From contig CP092874.1 in the NCBI GenBank assembly GCA_030710605.1, positions 44,480,665 to 44,544,664 of the forward strand: a stretch of DNA of 64,000 bases. The letters are read 5' to 3'. Of the stretch, positions 10,431-20,069 are shown one piece after another; the stretch's first letter is position 1, and each line of letters begins with the position of its first letter. This DNA is from Cordylochernes scorpioides (Eukaryota > Arthropoda > Arachnida > Pseudoscorpiones > Chernetidae). The position numbers were made by a program, and so were the translations under genes. The notes below the pieces were generated by a model. It searched no databases. It was not told where the DNA came from and saw only the letters and a program-made list of their open reading frames with translations.

Positions 10431-12851
10431 CTATTCATGGATCACTTCGCCGCTTAAGAGTCTCGAACGATGAAGTTCGTGTAGGTTTCTCCCCTTATTT
10501 GCTTCAGTACTGAGGAGTTCAATTGAGTTCTGAGCATTTCTCTGGTTCCTTAGGATCATTGGATGAGATCGAGTAGGAGAAGGCTTTACAGTATCTTCAT
10601 TATGGCTGTCCTCTTCTGTAGGTGTCACGTCTTCTTGATCTAATAAAGACACTGGATACTCTACAATCTCCCGTTGAGTCCCATAGCTGTAGTGTTCAAC
10701 TGATGGAAGCTCCTCCCGGTTGCTGTCGTTCCTCGATACATCACTCTCTTTGAAGACACAGTCCCGAGATTCCACCACTTTCTTCATCTCAGGAATCCAC
10801 ACTCTGTAGCCACGTCCTCTGAGTGCATATCCAACAAGGTTACCTTTGACAGCTCTTCTTTCGAGTTTGGATTTACGGACTTGTCTTGGAATATGGACAA
10901 ATACTTGACAGCCAATAGCTCTTAGGTGTTTAAGACTAGGCTTGTTCCCTGTCCACAGTTCATATGGCGTACTTTCACCATTGTGATTGTTGAGAACTCT
11001 GTTTCTGACATAGGCTGCGGTGTAAGTCAGCTCAGCCCAGGAAGCCTTTGGCAGACCACTTCCAGATATAGTGCTCCTGACAAGATCTAGGAGTGTCCTA
11101 TTCATTCTTTCTGCCACACCATTCTGTTGAGGTGTATACGTCATAGTGTGTTCATGAACTATTCCAACGCTCGTGCAGAAAGTGTCCCATTCTTTGGAAC
11201 AAAATTCCAAGCCATTATCCGTACGTATTCGTTTTAGTTTCCGGCTGGTTTGTTTCTCAGATTCTTGAATCCACTCTTTGACTTTTCCCAGGGTTTCGCC
11301 TTTGTTTTTCAGGAAAAATACACTTGTATATCTCGTAGATTCATCAATGATGGTTAAGACGTACTTGGCTCCTCCCCAGCTCAATACGTCGAGTGGACCC
11401 ATCAAATCCGCATGCACCAAGTCCAACGGCATGATTTCTTTTTCCTCCTTGTGTGAGTGTTGAAGGAATGGCAGACGGTAAGACTTGCCGATCAAGCAGT
11501 CTTCGCACTTTTCTGGCTTTGCCGGGCTGCAATTAAGTCCTCTTACGCTTTGGTTCTTGGCCATCTTTGCTATCGTATATGCATTTACATGCATCAGCCT
11601 TTTGTGCCAAAGTTCCAGTGTAAGCTCTTCCTTGCATTCAGATACAAGAGAAACACGATCATTCTGATCTATCGGAGAGGATGGAGTAGCCTGGACGTAG
11701 TAAAGTCTACCCAACTTCTTTCCCTCTATCAAGAGTTTTCCTTTCATGTCCATAATGTGGCAACCACTCCTGTTGAAGACAACTTTTCTACCGTTTTCTA
11801 TCATTTGGCGTACAGACAGAACACTGTGACGCATATCTGGAACATACAAGGTGTTCTGGGCAATCATATTGCTGGCATCTCCCTTGTGTCCAACAATATT
11901 GGCACTGACAGTACCGATACCACATGCTTCTATAGAAGAGCCATTCGCAATAGTGATGGAACTCATATTGCTTGTGCACTCTTTCAGACATGTGAAGTAA
12001 TCTCTCTTGGGAGTCATATGGTGCGTCGCTCCAGAATCTATGATCCAGGTCTCGGCGGTAGCTCCAAACAAAGTGTTGCACATTGCCGACATATTTACGC
12101 CTTTGTTTTGGTCAAACCTCTTTGGTCTTTGTTCATTCTTTCCTTTCTTCCTGCATTCCCTTGCATAATGGCCTTTACCTCCACATTTGAAACAAACAAC
12201 CTTTGCTTTAAATTGTTTTTCTGTTTCAATGGGCTTCGAAGAGGCATTAACGACCATGGCACCCACATCTTTTGGTAGATTAGACGAACGCCTTTCTGCT
12301 TCTGCCAACAGCCGTCTTTTAACTGTGGCGGTCGTGAAGTCTGAATCAGGCAAGTTACATATGGTTGAGACAACGATGTCCCAATCCTCTGGTAATCCAC
12401 CCAAAAGAACCATAGCCAAATCGCCATCATCAATTTTGTCGCCAATTTGGGCCAGTTCGTTTACAATGTAGTTTATCTTCCCCATATACCCTTCCATATT
12501 GCTGTGCTGAGTCAACCTTTCGCCATATAACTGCCTTCTTAGTTGTACGGCTCGATATCTACTATCCTTTGGTGCGTATAATTTTTCCAGTTCCTCCCAG
12601 ACCTCTTTCGGAGTATTCAAATGTTGAACATGCAATTGTTGTTCATCATTAATCCCGAGGCAAATTTTTGCAAACGCCTTACCCTCCCGCGACAAAAAAA
12701 GTTTTGTTGCAACAAGGTCACTAGGGTCAGGCTTAGCCTCTCCTGGATTGATCAAACTCCACAAATCGTTTTCGATTAGAACGAGTTTCATCTGGAAGCT
12801 CCAGCTGGAGTAATTAGCACCATTTAATTTTGTAATCGTTGTGTTTGCCAT
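10431..12851 (-). CDS. Copia Gag-protease-integrase polyprotein, RT deleted
   Basis: An uninterrupted frame, preferred start at the ATG at 12851 (MANTTITKLNGANYSSW, the typical copia Gag start). The open frame runs 23 codons further upstream to 12920, which is probably leader. In order: a UBN2-like Gag domain, CCHC knuckle CFKCGGKGHYAREC near 12190, protease WIIDSGATHHM near 12040, the integrase zinc region (WHKRLMHVN, CEDCLIGK) and the integrase core (DLVHADLMGPL, RTDNGLEFCS, QQNGVAERMNRT near 11130). After a polar linker the protein stops 24 bases before the 3' LTR, where several hundred RT-RNase H residues would be expected. The retained domains suggest a product able to form particles and integrate but not to copy RNA. 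Confidence 0.9.
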   Translation of the reverse strand: MANTTITKLNGANYSSWSFQMKLVLIENDLWSLINPGEAKPDPSDLVATKLFLSREGKAFAKICLGINDEQQLHVQHLNTPKEVWEELEKLYAPKDSRYRAVQLRRQLYGERLTQHSNMEGYMGKINYIVNELAQIGDKIDDGDLAMVLLGGLPEDWDIVVSTICNLPDSDFTTATVKRRLLAEAERRSSNLPKDVGAMVVNASSKPIETEKQFKAKVVCFKCGGKGHYARECRKKGKNEQRPKRFDQNKGVNMSAMCNTLFGATAETWIIDSGATHHMTPKRDYFTCLKECTSNMSSITIANGSSIEACGIGTVSANIVGHKGDASNMIAQNTLYVPDMRHSVLSVRQMIENGRKVVFNRSGCHIMDMKGKLLIEGKKLGRLYYVQATPSSPIDQNDRVSLVSECKEELTLELWHKRLMHVNAYTIAKMAKNQSVRGLNCSPAKPEKCEDCLIGKSYRLPFLQHSHKEEKEIMPLDLVHADLMGPLDVLSWGGAKYVLTIIDESTRYTSVFFLKNKGETLGKVKEWIQESEKQTSRKLKRIRTDNGLEFCSKEWDTFCTSVGIVHEHTMTYTPQQNGVAERMNRTLLDLVRSTISGSGLPKASWAELTYTAAYVRNRVLNNHNGESTPYELWTGNKPSLKHLRAIGCQVFVHIPRQVRKSKLERRAVKGNLVGYALRGRGYRVWIPEMKKVVESRDCVFKESDVSRNDSNREELPSVEHYSYGTQREIVEYPVSLLDQEDVTPTEEDSHNEDTVKPSPTRSHPMILRNQRNAQNSIELLSTEANKGRNLHELHRSRLLSGEVIHE

Positions 12852-12917
12852 TTTACAAAATATTTGGTAAGTAGAAAAAAAAGGATGGTCCAAGTAATCA
12901 AAGGAAATTTGTTTACT

Positions 12918-13012
12918 CACGTTTTAGGCCTTGCGCTTCTTCAGTCTGACGTTTTAGGTCTTGCACTTCTTCAATTTCACGTTTTAAGCCTTGCGCGTCT
13001 TCAGTCTCATAA
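12918..13012 (-). repeat. Short tandem repeats in the copia leader
   Basis: Three diverged repeats of about 37 bp, each containing a version of ACGTTTTAGGCCTTGCGC followed by TTCTTCA. They lie between the 5' LTR and the gag start. Function unknown. Confidence 0.7.
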
Positions 13013-13016
13013 TCTT

Positions 13017-13211
13017 TGTTGTATTCCAATTGATTACACACAGCGCTCAACGTTAATTATACTTTAATTAACTACAAGGTAAAGGGATTAGATATAGATT
13101 AAAAGTAAACATGGAGAAAAAGAGAAAAGAATAAGTCTCGTGGCCACGCGGCCTCGCCTGGGTTACATCCACAGGTAGTGACGTCAGAGCTCCAGGGTTG
13201 CCGAGCCAGCA
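13017..13211 (-). repeat. Copia 5' LTR
   Basis: Same 195-bp sequence as 10213-10407, followed by the second ATTAG at 13212-13216. Confidence 0.93.
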
Positions 13212-13216
13212 ATTAG

Positions 13217-13419
13217 AAACCTTGAAAGCCCAAGAAAAGGACAAGGCCAGATATGACTCAAAGCACGAAGCAATGGATTACAACGTTGGTGACCTGGTAA
13301 GGATTTTCATCCCGATAAGAAAGGTGGGACTCTCAGAAAAACTGATTAAAAGGTACTTCGGGCCATACAGGGTTACTCGGAAACTCTCTGACGTGACCTT
13401 CGAAGTTGAACCTGTGGAC
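13217..13419 (+). pseudogene. Gypsy-A integrase tail, continued
   Basis: Continues the gypsy-A integrase after the copia insertion: KAQEKDKARYDSKHEA, YNVGDLVRIFIPIRKVG, KRYFGPYRVTRKLS. It matches copy 1 at 4464-4660 and is cut at 13419 by the next LTR element. Confidence 0.9.
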
Positions 13420-13543
13420 TGTGCTGAGAACATGTAAGAAAACATGTACCTATGTTTCCCCACGTGACGCAGCGGAGCGTGACCTCGGCTGCACGGGTGA
13501 GTCAGTTATTATTTTGTACTCTGTATGAATGGACATTAAAACA
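13420..13543 (+). repeat. Mag-like element 5' LTR
   Basis: Begins TGTGCTGAGAACATG and ends GACATTAAAACA, followed directly by the primer-binding site. Confidence 0.9.
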
Positions 13544-13625
13544 TGGTGGCAGCGATAACTGGATAAAATACGAACCCGTATATTGCAAAATATCGATTAT
13601 TGAGTACCTTGGAAGATAATTCAAC

Positions 13626-14600
13626 ATGGCTCAGATTCAACCTCCAGAAACTTTCGACTTCTCGACTCCCAACGAATGGCCCAAATGGAGGAAAAGATTT
13701 GAACGATACCTCGTGGTCAGTGGAATGAAGAAGAAAGAGGAGGCGGACAAGATCGATTTGTTCATGTACTTGATGGGCGACCGCGCGGATGATATATTCA
13801 GGACCTTCAAGTTCGAAAAGGAGGAAGAGGCAACGAAAATTGATTCCGTCCTCAAGGCGTTCGACAGCCACTTCTGTGTCAGAAAGAATATTATCTACGA
13901 ACGTGCGAAATTTAATACAAGAATCCAAAAGGATCGGGAGCCAGTGGACGAATTCATCACTTCATTGTACAAATTGGCTGATAGTTGCGAATTTGAGGGT
14001 CTTCATGAGCAGTTGATCCGTGACCGAATAGTGGTTGGAGTGAGGGACAAAGCTTTATCTGAAAGAATGCAGTTGAACAGCGAACTGACTTTGGAAAAGG
14101 CGGTGAAAATGGTTCGACAGCAGGAAGCCGTTCGACAGCAGCAAGTCGACCTGCAGCGTCCCTCAACAAGCCAAAAGGTCAATCAGGTGAAGTTCAACTC
14201 GAAGAAGCAATCACCGAAACAACAACAGCAGCCTTCGAGGAAGAAGGAGAAGTCAGCCAAAACAAGATCACGATGTCCAAAGTGCGGAGGTTTCACCCAC
14301 AGGGAAGGACAGGCTTGCCGTGCTGAAGGACAGAAATGTAACCTGTGTTCAAAAACAGGCCATTTTGCAAATTGCTGCCCAGATAAGCAGGCGAAGACTG
14401 CGGAAGTCAAAGCTGTTTCTGAACTTGATGAAGAAATTGGTTTTCTCCTGGAGGTCTCAGCTGTGGAGGATTCATCTAATCTCGATGATGATGAAGGCGA
14501 GTGCAGGAGGCGATGGACAGCAGAAATCCAAGTGAACGGGAAAAAGGTGAAGTTCAAGCTCGATTCCCGCAAAGCAATGGGATGGCAGAAGCAGGTGTGA
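13626..14600 (+). CDS. Mag-like Gag, fused to a deletion junction
   Basis: A 324-residue frame starting MAQIQPPETFDFSTPNEWPK, the characteristic start of Mag/SURL-type Gag. The capsid region runs to about residue 170. Two cysteine-rich knuckles follow near 14275-14395, the second of CCHC type (CNLCSKTGHFANCC). The start of the protease (KVKFKLDS) appears near 14545-14570. Directly after it the sequence jumps to integrase; in this frame the jump gives about ten unrelated residues and a stop at 14598. Gag is therefore intact and could act in trans. Confidence 0.88.
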   Translation: MAQIQPPETFDFSTPNEWPKWRKRFERYLVVSGMKKKEEADKIDLFMYLMGDRADDIFRTFKFEKEEEATKIDSVLKAFDSHFCVRKNIIYERAKFNTRIQKDREPVDEFITSLYKLADSCEFEGLHEQLIRDRIVVGVRDKALSERMQLNSELTLEKAVKMVRQQEAVRQQQVDLQRPSTSQKVNQVKFNSKKQSPKQQQQPSRKKEKSAKTRSRCPKCGGFTHREGQACRAEGQKCNLCSKTGHFANCCPDKQAKTAEVKAVSELDEEIGFLLEVSAVEDSSNLDDDEGECRRRWTAEIQVNGKKVKFKLDSRKAMGWQKQV

Positions 14601-15062
14601 AAATTGCTAAGTTGATCCTCAAGAAAAATCAAGACCCATCGCTTGGACTCCTGGAGTATCGATCGACCCCTTTGGAGAACGGTTACAGCCCTGCTGAGCT
14701 TCTCATGGGACGTAAACTCCGAACGACCTTGCCAATTGCACCAGAGAATCTTAATCCAAAGTTGGTGGACTCTCAGACCCTGAAAGGAAAGGAGGGGAGA
14801 AGGAGAAAGGATATGAAATCCAGATATGATCGACGCTGCGGACATGGAGGAGCTATCCGAAGGTGACACGGTTTGGATTACAGATATGCGAACCTGGGGG
14901 ATTGTAAAGCAGAAAGCATCGACACCAAGGTCATATATGGTTGATACTCCAGTTGGGACTTTACGTCGAAACAGGTTCCATCTACGGAAAGGAGTTACAG
15001 TGCAATATCCAGCCGACCCATCGACGCCGACCTTTTCGGGGGAGGAACTGGTTGAAAATTAA
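14566..15062 (+). pseudogene. Mag-like integrase C-terminal remnant
   Basis: The frame covering 14501-14866 enters at the end of the integrase core (PQSNGMAEAGVKIAKLILKK, corresponding to the NG-AE catalytic glutamate region) and continues through YRSTPLENGYSPAELLMGR. A frame change near 14830 leads to 14826-15062, a GDTVW-containing C-terminal domain ending in a stop at 15060. Everything between protease and this point is absent. Confidence 0.85.
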
Positions 15063-15223
15063 AAGACCCCAGTTGTGGATCATCCCTCTAACGACTCAGA
15101 AGACGGCCAGATAAGAACCCGGAGTGGACGAATTGTTAAACCTGTGGATCGCCTTCATTATTAATTATATTATGCATTTATGTTTGTAATGTATATATAT
15201 ATTTCAAGTCTTAAAAAGGGGGA

Positions 15224-15347
15224 TGTGCTGAGAACATGTAAGAAAACATGTACCTATGTTTCCCCACGTGACGCAGCGGAGCGTGACCTCGGCTGCACGG
15301 GTGAGTCAGTTGTTATTTTGTACTCTGTATGAATGGACATTAAAACA
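15224..15347 (+). repeat. Mag-like element 3' LTR
   Basis: 124 bp, one base different from 13420-13543. Followed by the TGGAC duplication. Confidence 0.9.
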
Positions 15348-15448
15348 TGGACCAACCAACCAGGAGACGCCAAACAAGAGACCTGGTCCATGTACTGAGA
15401 ATGAAACCCTACCATGACCCTGAGGACCAAGCTGATCTGTTCAAGTGA
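15348..15448 (+). pseudogene. Gypsy-A Pol, last codons
   Basis: Resumes the gypsy-A frame after the Mag-like insertion (QPTRRRQTRDLVHVL) and ends at TGA 15446-15448, followed by the purine tract and LTR. Copy 1 lacks about 80 bases here. Confidence 0.85.
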
Positions 15449-15487
15449 TAATTACAGCAGGACGCTGTTCATCTAGGAAGGGGGCAA

Positions 15488-15666
15488 TGTCACTGAATAA
15501 TTATTTTAAATATTCTGTGGTATATCATCATTAATATTTGCATAGTCACTCATTACGATTATTATATATTTTACTTGTAAATAAATTTTTAGATATAGTT
15601 TTGCATTTTCTAAATAAACTATTTTTTACTTAAACTTTTGTAGTGCTCGTTATCTCTACCGTGACA
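15488..15666 (+). repeat. Gypsy-A 3' LTR
   Basis: 179 bp, identical by eye to 5556-5734. Confidence 0.93.
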
Positions 15667-15714
15667 ATATAATTATATAAAAATAAATATTCTCTCTCTC
15701 AGTTCAGGATCATA

Positions 15715-16500
15715 ACTTTCCCTTCGACGTCGCAGACTCCTGAAAATATGGGAAGCAGTTTCTGTCTTCCTAGCACAGGACTACTGGATAGTGTCAACAA
15801 ACCAGATAAGGGACATCGCCATCATCGGAGGATGCAGGTTCTTCCTCTTCCGGCCACCTGACCTCCTAGCCACGGTAGATAGGAGCACGTGTTTGGGAAA
15901 TTCGATGGCCCTGTGTCACCCCTCACTCGTCCGACGCGATGCACTTTTGCAGATGCCACAGCATTAGCCAACTTTTGCAATAGGCTGTTAGCATAAAACC
16001 TCTACGGGACACCCACACCATTCGCTGTACACTTGAGCGAAGGAGCGACCACGTCTGGTACCCTGCCCATCGCTCAGATTCTGTACTGGTGGAAAGACTT
16101 TGACAACATTCCCATCACCATCGGCTGGCCGTCCCTTCGACGTTGCTCCTTCTCAGGGCACAATGTAGGCATTGCAGTACAGCTGACCCTGTACGCTCTT
16201 TCCCATCCTGAACATCCAGCCTCTGCTCGAGAGACCTGCATCGCCTGTGGTTCTAGTGACCTGACGTTGGCCCACCATTATTGATCAGACCCCTCATATG
16301 GGCGGCCATCAACATCATACATCGGTCACCCACCTGCAGGGCTGTCTCTTCGGCCAAGGACTGGAAGACAACGCACACGCCATCCTCGCGTCTGCCAAGT
16401 CATCCACACACAGGGTATTTCTGGCGCATTGAGGTAAGGACAGAGCGTGAAAACCCTCTTATTGTCTGAATGAAGACTCTTTGTCGTTGTGGAGCCTCCT
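15715..16500 (+). pseudogene. LINE fragment, C-terminal part, same family as 181-3695
   Basis: Aligns by eye to the region after the RT of the first LINE. Shared stretches include an RRLLKIWEA-like segment near 15727, IIGGCRF near 15810, and SLRRCSFSGHNVGIA followed by HPEHPAS and CIACGS near 16130-16280. Frames are broken in several places. It is less GC-rich than the first copy and more decayed. Confidence 0.75.
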
Positions 16501-18230
16501 GAACTTTAGCTAAATAGTTTCCTTTTTCATTTTTAATTTTATCCTTTCTTTTTAATTTTTTAACTCTCGCTCTCTTTTTCTATTTTCTTTTTCTTTGCTA
16601 CCATCACTTGTATGATGTTAACAAAATATTTTTAAAAATCTCAAATTTCTCACAAAATATTTTTAAATTAATTTATTTATATAAAAATAAATTATCTTTA
16701 TGTTTCTAGTTAGATTCATTTAGAATAAGCTAAGTCTCTTATCCTACTTGTCCAATAACTACCCAAAATTGACAAATATCATCACATTCAAAATTCCTTA
16801 GTTAACAGAGCTAATTTGAAAGAATTATAAGCTTATGCATAATTTTTGTATCACCAAAGAACAACATCAACAACAACAAAACATAAAAACGCGCTGCTGT
16901 GTGATAGCCATATCCAATATCTGAATAATTGTCCCCCTTTATCAAAAATACCTCATAATCTTATCTTTGTCTAACTGGTCTTTCTTGAAACCCTGCCATC
17001 TGCACTAAGTGTATAAAATCTTCTTTTCCTACCAGGTTCTGTCTTTATACCATATTTAAATGTTTAAATTATCCTATTTATTTAAATTGCATTCTATATA
17101 AAGAAGTATATTAGAGTAATTCTCACACCTTCTAAACTTTTCCAAGATAGGTTGTTTATCTGTCACTAAATATTGTTCATTTTAACATAAAATATTTGCT
17201 TGAACTCAACCTGTTTCAAAAATACAGATTTCCTTTTTTAAATATACTAGTTCTGTTAGAAAAGTATCCAACACTTTTTTCGGAGGGAAACTTGATGGAT
17301 TTCAATGAAGAGGGCAGGCAAGAGGCGACCTTTGAACTTTCATATCATGCGTGACTATTTTCCCTCGCCTGTCAATAGTGTCAGTTGTTATCAAACAACA
17401 TTTAAGTGAGGTAGTGTTTAGTGCTCTCGTCGAATTTTCATTGCGAGGAAAATGACGAAAACGACTGGAGCAGCACTACAGAATCAAATTTTTACAAAAA
17501 CTGGATGACAGCCAGATGGAAACCATTCAGTTAGTGATACTATGAGCGTAACCGTGGAAGCATTCTACGTCACCAAGACCAAAGAAAAAAGGTATAAAAA
17601 CTCTTTCAGAATATTTTTTGGCGTTCTCGTGCACACATGACCTTAAATACCCATTCTTTGAATTATCAGAAAGCTTTAAAGTCCATATTTTTTGGCAATT
17701 GAGTATAGCCTGCACCACGCTGACAGGATCAACAGCCTAAAACATGTATATGGTTGGCTGACTATTCAAGAAAGGATATTTGACTATTTATTTGGAAAAC
17801 TAAAAAATCAACGATCAGGTTATATTTATTTAGACAAGTGGCTCAAGCCATCAGCAACTTCATTTTTACATTTAGAAAATGCTTCTTCTTAAAAACTGAC
17901 TCTTATGCTTGAATTATATAAACTATATATATATATTTTTTTCTGGTTGTTTTCTTAATTACATGGTAATATATCTGTTATAAATACTATACTATAAGAA
18001 TATAAACTATACTGAGAAAATATTTTAAATAATGCCTTATATTAAAAAAATACAAAATATTCATACCCTTATTCATATTAAAATGAATAATTTTACTAAC
18101 ATTGAAAAATTATAAAAACTTTAAAGCGTACTTTTTTAAAAATTAATTCGGAAATTTGACCAAGGTGTTATGAAATCTTTATTTATTTATTGCCATCTAT
18201 TTTTCTATACATGTAAATTAGCTCTTTAAA
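16501..18230. other. AT-rich DNA upstream of CHP1 with unclassified repeat fragments
   Basis: No gene is supported. A less AT-rich stretch at 17255-17620 starts CTGTTAGAAAAGTATCCAA and includes an ATG (17451) followed by a short frame; it looks like the 5' part of an unidentified DNA transposon. At 17820-17880 a short piece resembles the repeat at 63505-63545. The rest is low complexity. Confidence 0.4.
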
Positions 18231-18320
18231 TATCTGGCCTTGTTTTTATTTGTATATTTGATATATTTTAAAGAGAGTTAGCTAAATATACACATTCATC
18301 TCTAACATATTTTATTAATC
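18231..18320 (+). promoter_or_regulatory. Probable 5' UTR and proximal upstream region of CHP1
   Basis: AT-rich sequence just before the CHP1 ATG. No TATA box or initiator can be assigned with confidence, and the transcription start cannot be placed from sequence alone. Confidence 0.3.
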
Positions 18321-18387
18321 ATGGGAAACAAATCATCGCTAATGCTTCAGGAAGAAGAGATTGCAGAAATACAAAAAGAAACAGGAT
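18321..18387 (+). CDS. CHP1: CHP1 coding exon 1 (calcineurin B homologous protein 1)
   Basis: Encodes MGNKSSLMLQEEEIAEIQKE followed by TG, the conserved N-terminus of CHP1 (elm in Drosophila). MGNKSS is a good N-myristoylation signal, which in the family targets this EF-hand protein to membranes. CHP1 is a cofactor of Na+/H+ exchangers and of other membrane partners. The exon is 67 nt from the ATG, 22 codons plus one base, and ends in a strong donor (T then GTAAGT at 18388). The phase fits exon 2 exactly and the exon length matches the known family gene structure at this point. Intron 1, 18388-57022, is about 38.6 kb and consists largely of transposable elements. Confidence 0.93.
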
Positions 18388-18882
18388 GTAAGTAGGCCTT
18401 TAATTTCTTTACCATTCTTAAGGATCTTTTTCTGAAAATATTTTACCGTGTTTAAAAAATTACAAATCATGTAAATATTAAACCGTTATGTACAACCACT
18501 TTTATTTATATAAAGAGATATATTTAATTTTTTTTTAAATATTTAATATATGGTGCACCAAACAAAAAGGATATTTAGATTACAATTGTTTTGATATATA
18601 ACATCAAAAGATTTTTATTTATATTTCGATTCAGATGCACATATATATATATATTTTTTTATCATATCTAATATTTTTCATTAAACAAAGCTTCCCTTTT
18701 AAAACATAAAAATTAATTAAAAACTCTCCCCAGTAGCCAAGATTAAGCATGCTTCATAAGTGACTCCTATTATAAACCAAAAAAACTTGTTTAACATTCC
18801 CAAGATTTCCTCCTTTCACAACAACATTGTGTGTGGAGATAAGAAATAATGAAATACGAAAACAAAAATTTTAATTGAACTG

Positions 18883-18991
18883 ATGAGCCAGGCTCTCCCA
18901 TTAATTTTTCCATTGCAATAAGGGCAGTAGAAATTGTTTTATTTTTAAAAGAATCATACGCGTCTATAATAGTTTCGAATTTTCATAACAG
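18883..18991. repeat. Interspersed repeat D, copy 1
   Basis: Begins near GATGAGCCAGGCTCTCCC and includes GGGCAGTAGAAATTGTTTT. About 95% identical by eye to 19254-19363. Related pieces lie inverted at 19719-19850 and at 49996-50085. Confidence 0.8.
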
Positions 18992-19253
18992 ATGGTGCGC
19001 TAATGCATCATTATATAATTGTTTTAATAAAAGACACAAATTGATGCTTGCGGAAGAACCATTGCTTGAAGCATATTATATATTTATAATTGTATGTATT
19101 TCTACTGTCCTCAAGACTTATGACCATAGTTCATCTAAAATACCCATTCCAAGAGTCAAGCATCAGTATCACTATAAAAGGAAGATCGAAAAATGCAATA
19201 TACCAGCAGTATAGTAGATTAAACTGGTGAAACCCGCTGGGAGGGTTCACCAC

Positions 19254-19363
19254 TGATGAGCCAGACCATCCCATTAATTTTTCCATTGCAGTAAGGGCAG
19301 TAGAAATTGTTTTATTTTTAAAAGAATCATACGCGTCTATAATAGTTTCGAATTTTCATAACT
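19254..19363. repeat. Interspersed repeat D, copy 2
   Basis: Direct repeat of 18883-18991. It is preceded by a sequence (AACCCGCTGGGAGGGTTCAC) that recurs in inverted form near 19800-19825. Confidence 0.8.
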
Positions 19364-19470
19364 CCCTTTAAATAATAGGTCTTATCAAATATAAGAGTTG
19401 AATGAATTGAAAATTTAAAAGCTTTTTGACACCCAATGTAAAAAAAAATGAGGGTTTGTAATATAAGAGA

Positions 19471-19619
19471 TATAGTAGAACTTCCCTAATTACAGAGCCA
19501 AAGTGTCCTTACCTGAGAGCTACTAAATAGTAAAAATGGTAATTTTGAAAATGGAAACTGTCCTTTGTAGAGAGGTGTCCTCTAGCGCGAGTGTCCTCTC
19601 ATGGAGGTCCTACTTTATA
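19471..19619. repeat. GTCC-type MITE, copy 1 (partial)
   Basis: Begins TAGTAGAACTTCCC and contains GAGCCAAAGTGTCC and CTGTCCTTTGTAGAGAGG. Same family as 31363, 33692, 47466, 48465 and 49312; somewhat shortened. Confidence 0.75.
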
Positions 19620-19718
19620 TATTTAAAAGTACTTTTATAATTAAAAAAGATGCATATGTCTGCAAAAACGAAGCAATTATTGAATGGCCTTTAAGGAATT
19701 GAACTATTTTTGATGAAT

Positions 19719-19860
19719 ATGATTTATTTATTTATTTAATTTATAACAATTTCTACTGCCCCTTTACTGCAATGATAAATGGAGTGTCTGGCTCGTCAGT
19801 GGTGAAACCTCCCAGCGGTTTTTCCAGTTTAATCTACCATACCACTGCAATATTTCTGTT
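19719..19860. repeat. Repeat D, inverted copy
   Basis: Reverse complement of parts of 19254-19363 (TTTCTACTGCCCCTTTACTG) together with its upstream flank, so 19200-19860 forms a loose foldback. Confidence 0.65.
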
Positions 19861-20069
19861 GCTCTTTTATACTGATACTGAACCTGACCTCTTGGAAAAT
19901 GTATTTTAAATGAAATATGGACATAAGCTTTGAGGAAAATAGAAATGCAGTCTTACCTCTTTAATGTGACACTCCAAGGAATCAAAGCTTTCTGTTTAAG
20001 TAAGTGTTGAAATATAAAGGAAGTTAGTGGATTTCATCGCAACATTCTGGGGGTCTGTGGAAGGGTGAT

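Larger units (their letters stand above)
10213..13211 (-). mobile_element. Copia-type LTR element lacking RT and RNase H
   Basis: Two 195-bp LTRs (10213-10407 and 13017-13211), identical by eye, with a 5-bp ATTAG duplication. The single gene runs on the minus strand, so the right LTR is the 5' LTR. On the coding strand a purine tract (GAGGGAGGAGAT) directly precedes the left (3') LTR. The internal region encodes only Gag, protease and integrase; the usual RT-RNase H portion, about half of a copia Pol, is missing. Identical LTRs mean this deleted form moved recently, so RT must have been supplied by another element. Confidence 0.93.
13420..15347 (+). mobile_element. Mag-like LTR element, internally deleted
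   Basis: LTRs of 124 bp at 13420-13543 and 15224-15347, differing by one base seen by eye (TTATT versus TTGTT). A TGGAC duplication flanks them (13415-13419 and 15348-15352). The primer site begins TGGTGGCAGCGATAACTGG at 13544, and a purine tract ending GGGGGAT precedes the 3' LTR. Gag is complete, but most of protease, all of RT and RNase H and half of integrase are deleted. It inserted about 200 bp from the copia insertion in the same gypsy integrase tail. Confidence 0.9.
5556..15666 (+). mobile_element. Gypsy-A copy 2 with two LTR elements nested inside it
   Basis: The outer LTRs (5556-5734 and 15488-15666) are 179 bp and identical by eye. A 4-bp ATAT duplication flanks them (5552-5555 and 15667-15670). 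The order is LTR, primer site beginning TGGTGGAGAAGC, gag, protease-RT-RNase H-integrase, purine tract AGGAAGGGGGCAA, LTR. No envelope gene is present. After removing the copia (10213-13211) and Mag-like (13420-15347) insertions, the element is about 5.2 kb. Identical LTRs imply a recent insertion, yet gag and pol contain frameshifts. Confidence 0.93.

Noticed and set aside
11457-12278. 273-codon + strand frame
   Set aside because: Antisense shadow of the copia Gag-protease-integrase gene; no domain of its own.
17692-17892. 66-codon frame with KWLKPSATSF
   Set aside because: The phrase comes from a repeat fragment also seen near 63510-63540, so it is not protein evidence.
18883-19363. CTGATGAG next to GAAAC near 19240-19260 as another hammerhead
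   Set aside because: The boxes are in the wrong order for the usual form and no stem joins them convincingly.
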